The notes under the pieces were generated by a model, which had not been told where the DNA came from, did no database searches, and saw only the letters and a list, made by a program, of their open reading frames with translations. Positions 33,331 through 41,577 of a DNA stretch of 64,000 bases are shown here, in pieces. Each line of letters begins with the position of its first letter. Position 1 is the first letter of the stretch. The translations under genes and the position numbers were made by a program. This stretch comes from Pseudemcibacter sp038106445. Its GTDB lineage: Bacteria > Pseudomonadota > Alphaproteobacteria > Sphingomonadales > Emcibacteraceae. The stretch covers positions 89,162 to 153,161 of the forward strand of contig JAYODU010000005.1 of assembly GCA_038106445.1 (NCBI GenBank), in the 5' to 3' direction.

Positions 33331-34626
33331 TTATACAGATGCCGCGACCGCGTCGGCAATTTTTTCAATCTGATCCATAGTAATATAAATATGTGGGCAA
33401 AGCCGTGCCCGAAGAACATCTTCCCTGCCACCTATAGCCCCTGAAATACGATGTTTCTCATATAATGTTCTAGCCGCTTCGGGTGCATTTGTATTTGAAA
33501 TAAGAGAAACTGTAATTCCACTGTTAAATCCTTCTGCCTGTTCTGTCAGGAAGCGAATGTTTGGAACTTTTTCCCTTAGCTGCGCCATCAGATTATTCGC
33601 AAGATAATTGATACGTGCTTCGATCCGGTCCTGTCCAATCATTTGATGAAATTCCACGGCACGACCAAGTGCCCAGAGGCGGCCATCATCACGTTGCCCA
33701 AGGCTTTCAAATTTACGGGCACCCTGTTCCTTGACACGTTCCCATCCAACGGTAACAATATTGGGCCAAAGCTCGACTTGCGCTTCTTTCCTTACATAAA
33801 CAAAACTTGCCTCGCGTGGGCCAAGTATCCATTTCTGGCCACTTGAAGTATAAAAATCGCAGCCCATGTCATGAAGATTAATATCCATATACCCGAATGT
33901 CTGTGCACCATCGACAAGGCATTTTGCGCCAACTGAATGGGCAAGTGCTGTCATTGATTTTCCGGGTAGGGCTGTTCCGGTCACGTTTGAAACATGACTG
34001 AATGCCAACACTTTTGTGTTTGAATTAATGGCTGCTTTAAATGGGGCAAGCAGATCTTCTTCTGTATTAAGTGTCTCGGCTGTGGAAACAGTAACGACCT
34101 TAAAGCCCAATCGTTCCGCACGTTGATGCCATGCGATATTATTACAAGGATGATTTTGATCCCATATTAAAACTTCATCACCCGGACCAAGATCAAGGCC
34201 ATTTATAACGGTATTGTTCGCTTCTGATGTGTTTCGGACAAAACCGATCTCATCAGCATCTGCGCCAAGAAAACCGGCAATAAATTCGCGCGCCTTTTCA
34301 GTAAGATCACCATATTTATCACGGTTTTGAAATGAACAGTTCATTTCCATATCACGCGTATGTTCAATGACTGTTTCATGAACTATTTTGGGCGTTGGGG
34401 TCATGTTTGCGGCATTCATCATCATCAGGTCTTTTTCGATGATAAATTCGGCCTGTACTGCTTTCCAGAAATCTTCATTTTCGGTCATCAGACCATTTGC
34501 GCTGGAAATGGCTTGCTGCATATTTTGTGCAGCAAGTGCTAATGAACTGCTACCGCTAAGATAAAGTGCGCTTATGCCTGTTGCACTGCCCATGGCACGT
34601 AAAAAATTACGTCGTGACTGGCTCAT
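33331..34626 (-). CDS. Tat-exported class V aminotransferase-like PLP enzyme (copy A)
   Basis: The 431-residue protein is a fold-type I, class V PLP enzyme like isopenicillin-N epimerase and cysteine desulfurases. The twin-arginine signal is SRRNFLRAM with a hydrophobic stretch to ALAAQ. PLP-site residues are NTSEANNTV (phosphate side), LVDGAQTFGYMDINL (Asp to the pyridine N) and SSGQKWILG with Lys265. No desulfurase-type catalytic Cys loop is obvious. Cofactor-bearing enzymes need Tat for export, so a periplasmic PLP enzyme is likely. Two further copies are at 53.4–55.9 kb. The reaction is unknown. Confidence 0.87.
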   Translation of the reverse strand: MSQSRRNFLRAMGSATGISALYLSGSSSLALAAQNMQQAISSANGLMTENEDFWKAVQAEFIIEKDLMMMNAANMTPTPKIVHETVIEHTRDMEMNCSFQNRDKYGDLTEKAREFIAGFLGADADEIGFVRNTSEANNTVINGLDLGPGDEVLIWDQNHPCNNIAWHQRAERLGFKVVTVSTAETLNTEEDLLAPFKAAINSNTKVLAFSHVSNVTGTALPGKSMTALAHSVGAKCLVDGAQTFGYMDINLHDMGCDFYTSSGQKWILGPREASFVYVRKEAQVELWPNIVTVGWERVKEQGARKFESLGQRDDGRLWALGRAVEFHQMIGQDRIEARINYLANNLMAQLREKVPNIRFLTEQAEGFNSGITVSLISNTNAPEAARTLYEKHRISGAIGGREDVLRARLCPHIYITMDQIEKIADAVAASV

Positions 34627-34754
34627 GATTATTCTCCCTATTTTCAGTGTTTGATAATATTGTATATCCAGGTGTAGTAATTAGGCAATGTTTATATTGA
34701 TTGTAATATTGCGCAGAACGATCATGGATATTTACTTGATCTTAAGTTCAACAA

Positions 34755-35147
34755 TTATTGCCTGACCATTGCTTTTACCACGGATAAAAAACTTCCTCCG
34801 CCACAACCAACATCCAAAATGTCCATGACAGGATTAATTTCTAAATGCCGGTGTTTACCGCTTTCTTTCGCGCTTTGAACAAGTTCGTATATTTTGCCGT
34901 CGTTTTACGGGCTAAAGGGCCTGTAATCTGACCGGTAATATTTTGATAATTCTTTATATCCGGGCTGTGGATTTAAGAACCCGTGATTGCAGTTTCTGCA
35001 ACTATATATTTGCCACTGTTTGTCATCGGGATATTCTGTACACGACCCTGAAAATTTATATTCTAGTAAAGTTAAATTACAAATAGGGCAATGTTCGAAG
35101 ATTTTCAAAGTAAATCCGTTACTTAACTTGGTATTGAGCTTGACCAT
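34755..35147 (-). pseudogene. SAM-methyltransferase gene broken by an in-frame stop and truncated
   Basis: The frame starting at ATG 35147 encodes a CPxC/CRNCNHGF zinc-ribbon-like N-terminus (HCPICNLTLLEYKF … SCRNCNHGFLNPQPGYKELSKYY). It meets TAA at 34905–34907 and then continues in the same frame into methyltransferase motif I (VMDILDVGCGGGSFLSVV). A second TAA at 34755–34757 ends it before motifs II–IV. This is the start of a class I methyltransferase of the type used in polysaccharide or natural-product synthesis, inactivated by nonsense and 3' loss. Confidence 0.75.
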
Positions 35148-35264
35148 AAGTTGTTAGGTTTTCTTATATATGTCAATGGAAAAATAATCTGGCATAAGAG
35201 GCAAATTATCTTGATTAAATGGGAACTACATGTCAGCCTGACAACATTCGGAAGGGATGGGCTA

Positions 35265-36458
35265 ATGAGAAAATATTTGTACCCTGTTTTGGGTTTTATT
35301 CTAATGCAATCGCAATTAACTTTTGCTGAAAATGATAAGCCACGGGCCAGAGATATTGGTATTGATGTGGGCACTATTGCACCGGGCCAATACAACGCCA
35401 TAACTGATGTTAAAGGTGTTCTGGTGGGGCACCATACAGTTAATATTGGTGATGACATAAGGACTGGCATTACCGCTATTATTCCATCCAGCCATGATAT
35501 GTATCTTTATCCCGTGCCGACATGGATTCATTCGGGAAATGGGTATGGAAAATTAATTGGTGAAACGCAGGTGCGTGAATTCGGTGAAATTGAAACACCT
35601 ATAATTCTTGGGTGTACCCTTTGTGTTTGGACTGCGGCTGAAGCATTAAAGGATTGGACGCTTAATAAAAGAAACGCAGGTCAGCATACAGTGAACCCGG
35701 TGGTGGGAGAAACTAACGACAGTCGCGTAAATAATATGTGGTCTCCGGACAGTGCCCGTGAAGAATACACAATCGCCGCGCTTGATGCCGCAAAATCCGG
35801 CCCGGTGGAAGAAGGCAGCGTTGGTGCCGGTCGTGGAACCCAGGCCTTTGGCTGGAAGGGGGGTATTGGAACCAGTTCGAGGGTCCTTCCGCAAAGCCTT
35901 GGCGGCTATACGGTCGGTGTTCTTGTACAAACCAACTTTGGGGGTGATCTTAATATCAATGGTGCCCCGGTTGGACGCGAACTTGGTCAATATTCTTATA
36001 AAACACAGCTTGAAGAAGCCAGCCGCAATGAAGTGCCGATGGATGGCGGGTCAATGATGATGGTCGTCGCGACCGATGCGCCAATACTTTCGCGTAATCT
36101 AGACCGGCTTGCAAAACGGGCAATGATGGGGCTTGCGAGAACTGGGTCAGTAGCGCATAACAGTTCCGGTGATTATGTTATCGCCTTTTCAACAAGCGAA
36201 GATGTCAGACGTGACCGTGTTGCCAGTGAACCTGTGCCATCAAAAACGCTTAGCAATGCGGCAATGTCGCCGCTTTTTCAGGCTGTCGTCGAAGCAATAC
36301 AGGAATCCGTTTATAACGCGATGCTTAAGGCTGAAACAGTGACAAGCAGTCGCGGTACATTGGAAGCCATTGATGTTGAAAAAGTGAAAGTAATTCTTGA
36401 AAAATATAATGTCACTGATTTTGATGAAAAACTATCACCCGGTAAGATAAATGAATAA
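35265..36458 (+). CDS. secreted P1-family (DmpA-type) aminopeptidase
   Basis: P1 peptidases (DmpA, BapA) are self-cleaving Ntn-type enzymes that remove N-terminal residues, including D- and beta-amino acids, from small peptides. A signal peptide covers residues 1–20 (MRKYLYPVLGF … TFA|EN). The N-terminal RARDIGIDVGTIAPGQYNAITDVKGVLVG and the self-cleavage region GIGTSSRVL with Thr203/Ser204 are conserved. I use ATG 35265 (GGAAGGGA upstream, 397 residues) rather than an upstream in-frame TTG. Export should be by Sec. The end overlaps the next gene by eight bases, so hydrolysis of peptides and breakdown of hydroxy-amino acids may be linked. Confidence 0.88.
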   Translation: MRKYLYPVLGFILMQSQLTFAENDKPRARDIGIDVGTIAPGQYNAITDVKGVLVGHHTVNIGDDIRTGITAIIPSSHDMYLYPVPTWIHSGNGYGKLIGETQVREFGEIETPIILGCTLCVWTAAEALKDWTLNKRNAGQHTVNPVVGETNDSRVNNMWSPDSAREEYTIAALDAAKSGPVEEGSVGAGRGTQAFGWKGGIGTSSRVLPQSLGGYTVGVLVQTNFGGDLNINGAPVGRELGQYSYKTQLEEASRNEVPMDGGSMMMVVATDAPILSRNLDRLAKRAMMGLARTGSVAHNSSGDYVIAFSTSEDVRRDRVASEPVPSKTLSNAAMSPLFQAVVEAIQESVYNAMLKAETVTSSRGTLEAIDVEKVKVILEKYNVTDFDEKLSPGKINE

Positions 36459-37416
36459 GATAAAAGGCACAGAACAATTTATTGAAATTGCCAAAGCAAC
36501 AGCGCGGATTAGAAGTGTCGTAAGTCCGACGTCACTCGTGAAAAGTAAGGCATTGAGCAAGGACAGAACCGGGGTTTATTTCAAAATGGAAAATCTGAAC
36601 CCGACAGGTTCTTTTAAAATTCGCGGTGCAGCCAATAAAATATTATCAATGACTGATGATGAACGGGCCAAAGGCGTAGTTACTGCATCAACCGGCAATC
36701 ATGGAGCAGGGGTCGGGTTTATGTGCCATAAAACAGGAACCAGGGGTACGGTTTTTGCGCCAAGCGATGTTATCACAGCGAAATATGAAGGCATGATAGC
36801 ATTTGGTGTTGACGTAATAAAAACAGACGGTGATCCCATTAACGGGGAAATTGCTTCACGAAAATATGCGGCAGAAAATGGTATGTCATTTATTTCTCCA
36901 TATAATGACCCGCAGATTATTGGTGGCCAGGGAACAATTGGATTTGAACTTTACGCAGAGCATCAGGATCTAGACGCCGTATTTGTTTCCCTTGGAGGTG
37001 GGGGACTTATGTCGGGCATTGCTGTTGCATTGGCAAATTTATCGCCGAAAACCAAAATTATTGCTGTTTCACCTTCAAATTCAAATGTGATGCAGCAAAG
37101 TATCGCCGCCGGAAAAATACTTGATTTGCCGTCAAAGCCAACCCTTTCTGATGGCACGGCAGGTGGTGTGGAAGAAGGGTCAATTACTTTTGACTTCTGC
37201 AGGGATTATGTGGATGAATTCATTGATGTAAGTGAAGATGAACTGGTTAATGGACTTCGTCTTTTTATTGAGGATACAAACACAATTGGGGAGGGTGCCG
37301 TGGGCGTGGCAGTTGCCGGGTATTTGAAACAGCGGGATCGTTGGAAAGACAGGAAAACGGCAATCATTGCCTGTGGGGGGAACATTGCTAAATCAACATT
37401 AAAAGAAATTCTCTAA
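36451..37416 (+). CDS. threonine/serine dehydratase-like PLP enzyme
   Basis: This fold-type II PLP enzyme of 321 residues shows NPTGSFKIRGA with Lys56 as the Schiff-base residue, the substrate loop ASTGNHGAGVG, the phosphate-binding SLGGGGLMSG, and a C-terminal ACGGNIAKS. There is no regulatory ACT domain, so it is a catabolic-type enzyme for threonine or serine, or a racemase or hydroxy-aspartate relative. It has no signal peptide. It is translationally coupled to the DmpA-type peptidase gene, and both point to amino-acid use. Confidence 0.88.
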   Translation: MNKIKGTEQFIEIAKATARIRSVVSPTSLVKSKALSKDRTGVYFKMENLNPTGSFKIRGAANKILSMTDDERAKGVVTASTGNHGAGVGFMCHKTGTRGTVFAPSDVITAKYEGMIAFGVDVIKTDGDPINGEIASRKYAAENGMSFISPYNDPQIIGGQGTIGFELYAEHQDLDAVFVSLGGGGLMSGIAVALANLSPKTKIIAVSPSNSNVMQQSIAAGKILDLPSKPTLSDGTAGGVEEGSITFDFCRDYVDEFIDVSEDELVNGLRLFIEDTNTIGEGAVGVAVAGYLKQRDRWKDRKTAIIACGGNIAKSTLKEIL

Positions 37417-37432
37417 GGGTTATTTAAGGCTA

Positions 37433-37488
37433 TTGACAAGTTAGAAAGGATTTTGTATTTAACTAAATAGTTATTAACTAAATGGTTA
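37433..37488 (+). promoter_or_regulatory. promoter with two tandem palindromes, probable ArsR-type operator
   Basis: TTGACA (37433–37438) and TATTTA (37456–37461) are 17 bases apart. Directly after the −10 box are two copies of the same 14-mer: TAACTAAATAGTTA (37460–37473, perfect dyad) and TAACTAAATGGTTA (37475–37488, one mismatch), offset by 15 bp. They end six bases before the regulator's ATG and look like an autoregulatory operator bound by two dimers. Confidence 0.65.
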
Positions 37489-37494
37489 AATATA

Positions 37495-37824
37495 ATGAAT
37501 AGCCACCAATTGGACTTAACCTTTGCGGCACTGGCGGACCCAACAAGGCGCGGGATACTGGCGCGACTGGCAACTAGCCAGGCAACAGTTGGCGAACTTG
37601 CAGAGCCATATGATATGAGCATGGCTGCAGTTTCAAAACATATAAAGGTTCTTGAAAATGCAGGATTGATATCAAGAACCAGAGAAGCACAGTGGCGGCG
37701 TTGTCGTCTTGAAGCTGCGCCATTAAATGAAGCGCAAAAATGGGTCGAAAAATACAGAAAATTTTGGGAAATGCAGCTTTCACAATTGGATGAGTATCTA
37801 AGGGAAGGAAATCATAATGGTTGA
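37495..37824 (+). CDS. ArsR/SmtB-family (SdpR-like) regulator
   Basis: The 109-residue winged-helix protein shows LADPTRRGILARLATSQATVGELAEPYDMSMAAVSKHIKVLENAGLI. No metal-binding Cys/His set is visible. The subgroup is typically encoded with an AHSA1/SRPBCC protein, as here. It should repress its own operon through the tandem palindromes upstream. The 3' end overlaps the next gene by eight bases. Confidence 0.88.
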   Translation: MNSHQLDLTFAALADPTRRGILARLATSQATVGELAEPYDMSMAAVSKHIKVLENAGLISRTREAQWRRCRLEAAPLNEAQKWVEKYRKFWEMQLSQLDEYLREGNHNG

Positions 37825-38272
37825 ATTTAGAAAAATCGAAAATCCTTTTTACGTAAAAGTCACAAGAGAATTTTCAGCATCCGCTCATAAAGTTTTTGAC
37901 GCGTGGATTGATCCTGTAGGGATTGGTAACTGGTTATTCAGTACGCCGGACGGGATAAACAAGGTCTGCGAAGTTGATGCGCGTGAAGGCGGTGATTTTA
38001 GAATTGGTGAACAACGCGGTGATGAAATGGCGATGCATGTTGGAACATTCCACAAGATCAATAGGCCAAATCAGATTATCTTCAGTTATCATATGGAACC
38101 AGTAAGCGATGATCTTCCGTCAAATGTGACAGTAGATATCACGGAAAAGGGTGAAGGCTGCACAGTGACCATCACCCATGAAATAGATTATATCTGGGCA
38201 GAATATGAAAGTAGTGCAATTAATGGCTGGAACATGATATTTGACGGACTTGAAAAACACCTGATGGATTAA
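37817..38272 (+). CDS. SRPBCC/AHSA1-domain protein
   Basis: The 151-residue protein is one START-like hydrophobic-pocket domain (VTREFSASAHKVFDAWIDPVGIGNWLF … ITEKGEGCTVTITHEID … GWNMIFDGLEKHL). Such proteins bind small hydrophobic ligands or act as cochaperones; the ligand here is unknown. It forms a two-gene unit with the ArsR-type regulator. Confidence 0.87.
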   Translation: MVEFRKIENPFYVKVTREFSASAHKVFDAWIDPVGIGNWLFSTPDGINKVCEVDAREGGDFRIGEQRGDEMAMHVGTFHKINRPNQIIFSYHMEPVSDDLPSNVTVDITEKGEGCTVTITHEIDYIWAEYESSAINGWNMIFDGLEKHLMD

Positions 38273-38394
38273 GGTTTCTTTTTTACAGTTGCATCTTCAA
38301 GCATCGAAGCGGCATCGCCATAAATACGTCCTTCAAGTGATAGTTCAAGAAATAGGATATAGTCATTTTTATCATCAATCCGTTTTCGGGCCAT
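38269..38394 (-). CDS. possible small protein, 41 residues
   Basis: An open frame starts at ATG 38394 after AAGGAA and ends at TAA 38269–38271, overlapping the convergent AHSA1 stop. The product (ARKRIDDKNDYILFLELSLE, then GRIYGDAASMLEDATVKKK) has a balanced, protein-like composition and would fill an otherwise empty gap. I do not recognise a family. It could be chance. Confidence 0.35.
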   Translation of the reverse strand: MARKRIDDKNDYILFLELSLEGRIYGDAASMLEDATVKKKP

Positions 38395-38488
38395 TTCCTT
38401 GTTTTATTGACAACCTTGGGGGGTTGCTCATATAAATTGAGCGGTTTCGTTTAAATGAAGTGAAAAATCAAAATATAGGCCATATCGA

Positions 38489-39427
38489 ATGTATAAAAAT
38501 TTCTTAAGCAAATTAGTGATAATTTCACTCATATCAATAAGTAATGTGTTTGCACAAGGGCTGCTTCCTGACGTACCGGAAGGGGTGGAGGCTATTTCAT
38601 TAACAGGACAGCTGCTATCCATGCCTGACCCTACAAATGAAAATGTTATCAATAATTTAGCAGAAGCAAAATATAAGTATATGGACTATCCTATGATAGC
38701 TGATAATGCTGTCTGGTACGGAAGAAGGCTTGCGTATGCGGGTGATTATCGTGAAGCAATCAAAATTTTTTCTGAAGGTATATTGGATAATCCCAATGAT
38801 CCTCAATTTTACCGTCATCGTGGTCACCGTTATATAACGATACGTGAATTTGATCGCGCTATTGCGGATCTTGAAAAAGCGGCGGAACTGATCAAAGGTA
38901 CACAAAATTCGGCTGAGCAGGACGGCGCACCTAATGAATTCAATATTCCTGTCAGCACGCTTCACGGTAATATTTATTATCATCTGGGCTTGGCATATTA
39001 TTTAAAACAGGATTTTGAAAATGCGAAACGTGTTTATGATTTGGATTATGAAGTAGCGCGTAATGCGGATAATCATGCTTCTATCGCTCATTGGCGATAT
39101 ATGATCCGCAGAAGACTTGGTGAAAGCCATGATCAGGCCAAACATGTTCTTGATCCTATTACGGCGGATATGGACATTCTGGAAAATCATACCTATCACA
39201 AACTTGATCTTTTTTATAAAGGTGAGCTGTCAGAAGCGGAAATTTCTGAAGGTATTGATCTTGAGGATTCAGCAGATGCCGCTACAGCATATGGTCTGGC
39301 CAACTGGTATTATTACAATGGTAATAAAGCCAAAGCCAAGGAAATGATGCAAAAAATGCTTAATGCCAAAGCATGGGGATCATTTGGCTATATTGCTGCT
39401 GAAGCTGATCTTGTTGCGATGAATTAA
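38489..39427 (+). CDS. exported TPR protein, paralogue 1 of 3
   Basis: The 312-residue protein has a signal peptide (residues 1–22, VFA|QG). A shared N-terminal motif follows (LLPDVPEGVEAISLTG), then helical TPR-like repeats (WYGRRLAYAGDYREAIKIFSEGI; FYRHRGHRYITIREFDRAIAD; GNIYYHLGLAYYLKQDFENA; AYGLANWYYYNGNKAKA). It shares this whole layout with the genes at 46455 and 47401, so the three are one family. Role unknown; such proteins usually act as binding scaffolds in the envelope. It begins a long co-directional run and ends seven bases before the ABC permease gene. Confidence 0.8.
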   Translation: MYKNFLSKLVIISLISISNVFAQGLLPDVPEGVEAISLTGQLLSMPDPTNENVINNLAEAKYKYMDYPMIADNAVWYGRRLAYAGDYREAIKIFSEGILDNPNDPQFYRHRGHRYITIREFDRAIADLEKAAELIKGTQNSAEQDGAPNEFNIPVSTLHGNIYYHLGLAYYLKQDFENAKRVYDLDYEVARNADNHASIAHWRYMIRRRLGESHDQAKHVLDPITADMDILENHTYHKLDLFYKGELSEAEISEGIDLEDSADAATAYGLANWYYYNGNKAKAKEMMQKMLNAKAWGSFGYIAAEADLVAMN

Positions 39428-39433
39428 GAAGGT

Positions 39434-40093
39434 ATGCTTGATCCTGCGGTATTGATGGAATATATGCCAGCCTTCTGGGACGGGTTCATAGTTACAGCAA
39501 AAGTCAGCATTTTATCCATCATTGGCAGCTTTGTAATTGGCTTGTTAATAGCTTTACTCCGCATTTCAGAAAATAAAATATGCCGGATTGTGGCCCTTTG
39601 TTATGTGGACATCTTTCGTAACATTCCATTTCTGGTTTTGATATTTTTTGCATATTACGGACTTCCCGAAATAGGGATTTATATAGATGCTTTCTGGACA
39701 GGATGTTTTACGCTCAGTGTCGCCGTGGCCGCTTATGTCGCAGAAACAATTCGTGCAGGCATTCAAAATATTGATAAAGGTATCATAGAAGCGGCAAAAT
39801 CATTCGGGTTTAGCCGTGTGCATATTTATACAAAAATCATCCTTCCTCTCGCATTAACATCATCAATTCGCCCTCTTGGATCCGTGTTTATTAATTTGAT
39901 ACTGACAACATCAATTCTTTCAGCGATCACGCTTGGCGAGTTAACATCTGCAAGTAAGATTATCGCTTCAACGACGTTTCGCCCATTCGAAGTTTATATG
40001 TTTCTGGTTATTTTTTATTGCGTACTTACTTTTGCTTTATCGGCTTTAATTGCCGGGTGGCATAAGTACCTGAACAGGTATAATGGGGCTTAA
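39434..40093 (+). CDS. polar amino-acid ABC transporter permease (first)
   Basis: The 219-residue inner-membrane protein of the HisM/GlnP family has an N-terminal FWDGFIVTAKVSILSIIGSF, the cytoplasmic EAA loop IEAAKSFGFSRVHIYTKIILPLAL, and about five membrane segments. It forms the transmembrane channel with the next gene's product. Confidence 0.92.
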   Translation: MLDPAVLMEYMPAFWDGFIVTAKVSILSIIGSFVIGLLIALLRISENKICRIVALCYVDIFRNIPFLVLIFFAYYGLPEIGIYIDAFWTGCFTLSVAVAAYVAETIRAGIQNIDKGIIEAAKSFGFSRVHIYTKIILPLALTSSIRPLGSVFINLILTTSILSAITLGELTSASKIIASTTFRPFEVYMFLVIFYCVLTFALSALIAGWHKYLNRYNGA

Positions 40094-40095
40094 TC

Positions 40096-40770
40096 ATGTA
40101 TGGTGATGAAGGATTTACAATCTTCGATTTGCAGCTCTGGGCAGAAGGGCTTGGGATTTCATTCGGCATATTTCTGGCGTCTTCAGTATTTGGCCTATTA
40201 TTAGGTTCAATAATAGGCCTAATCAGATATTATAAGGTTATTGGTATAGGCAGTCTATTAATGCTGGGGAGCGAATTTTTAAAAAACTCGCCTGTTCTCG
40301 TACAATTATTTTTGGTTTATTTTGGCGTTCCTGCCTTATTGACCATTGATTTAAGTCCCATGGAAGCAGCAATCATTACCTTAACCGGAAATACAGCAGC
40401 ATTCATTGCCGTGATCGTTATTTCTTCCATAGATGCGATTGATAAAAAACAGCTTGAAGCAGCCCGTAGCTTTGCGCTTAGTGAATGGCAAATTCTTAGG
40501 CTGATAATTTATCCCCAAAGTCTTGCCTTTGCCATGCCGATGTTTGTAAGCTTGGCGATCAATCAACTGCAGGTAACGTCCTTGATTTCGGTGATTGGTG
40601 TTGTTGACCTTACGCGTGTTGGCGATATCATTAATCAAAGAACGTTTGAACCTTTCATTGTTTGGCCGATCATCGGGGTGACATATTTTATTCTGGCGAA
40701 GTTGGTAGAAAGAATTGGTACGCGATTAGAGCAACGTTTTAGCGTTCACCAAATTAGAAGTGAAATTTAA
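40096..40770 (+). CDS. polar amino-acid ABC transporter permease (second)
   Basis: A second HisM/GlnP-type permease of 224 residues with the EAA loop LEAARSFALSEWQILRLIIYPQSLA. It starts two bases after the first permease, as expected for a heterodimeric channel. Confidence 0.92.
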   Translation: MYGDEGFTIFDLQLWAEGLGISFGIFLASSVFGLLLGSIIGLIRYYKVIGIGSLLMLGSEFLKNSPVLVQLFLVYFGVPALLTIDLSPMEAAIITLTGNTAAFIAVIVISSIDAIDKKQLEAARSFALSEWQILRLIIYPQSLAFAMPMFVSLAINQLQVTSLISVIGVVDLTRVGDIINQRTFEPFIVWPIIGVTYFILAKLVERIGTRLEQRFSVHQIRSEI

Positions 40771-40782
40771 TGAGTAGAAAAT

Positions 40783-41517
40783 ATGATTGAAATTCATAAC
40801 CTACATAAAAACTTTGGTGACTTAAAAGTCCTAAAGGGCGTTGATTTAAATATCAAGCCGGGGGAAGTTGTTTCGATACTCGGGGGTAGTGGTTCCGGAA
40901 AAAGTACATTGATTAGATGTATCAATGGGTTAGAAGATATAACATCAGGCAGTATTTTTGTTGATAATTTTGATGTCAAAAATAAAAAAGATATTATGGA
41001 AATCAGAAAAAGATGTTCTACCGTATTTCAGCAATTTGATCTTTATCCGCATCTCAGCGTTCTGGACAATATTACCCTGGCACCAATTAACGTACTGAAG
41101 CAAAATAAAAAAGATGCCGAAATAAAAGCCATTGAATTACTTAAAAGTGTGGAATTAGAAGATAAAGCTTCCGTATATCCTGCGCAGTTGTCCGGCGGAC
41201 AAAAACAACGCATCGGTATTTGCAGGGCACTTGCAATGAAACCAAATTATTTGCTTTTGGATGAAGTAACCAGTTCACTTGATCCTGAAATGACGGTAGA
41301 AGTGCTTGAAATATTAAAGAAACTGGCAAAACAGGGTATTACCATGATTTCGGTAACGCATGAAATCGGTTTTGCACGGGAAATATCAGACCGCATTGTT
41401 TTTCTGGATGAAGGAAAAATATTGAAAAATCTGTCAAAAGACGAGTTCTTTTCCGACGATGGGGGGAAATCCGATCCCAGAATTGCTAAGTTTTTGTCAA
41501 AAATGGGTAACCAATAA
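40783..41517 (+). CDS. polar amino-acid ABC transporter ATPase (GlnQ-like)
   Basis: The 244-residue ATPase shows Walker A GGSGSGKST, Q-loop VFQQFDLYPHLSVLDN, signature LSGGQKQRIG, Walker B YLLLDEVTSSLDPE and switch His in SVTHE. Walker B has DEV where most family members have DEP. It powers the two upstream permeases. Confidence 0.93.
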   Translation: MIEIHNLHKNFGDLKVLKGVDLNIKPGEVVSILGGSGSGKSTLIRCINGLEDITSGSIFVDNFDVKNKKDIMEIRKRCSTVFQQFDLYPHLSVLDNITLAPINVLKQNKKDAEIKAIELLKSVELEDKASVYPAQLSGGQKQRIGICRALAMKPNYLLLDEVTSSLDPEMTVEVLEILKKLAKQGITMISVTHEIGFAREISDRIVFLDEGKILKNLSKDEFFSDDGGKSDPRIAKFLSKMGNQ

Positions 41518-41577
41518 TACATTTTGACCCTCGCAGGGGAATCTGACAAAGTATCTGATAAAAGGAATTTTAATCAT

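Noticed and set aside
31938..35147. Reassignment of TAA to sense, suggested by two genes with in-frame TAA
   Set aside because: TAA ends most intact genes here at the expected family length (pyrE, era, rpoZ neighbours), so it is an ordinary stop. The two cases are better explained as pseudogenes.
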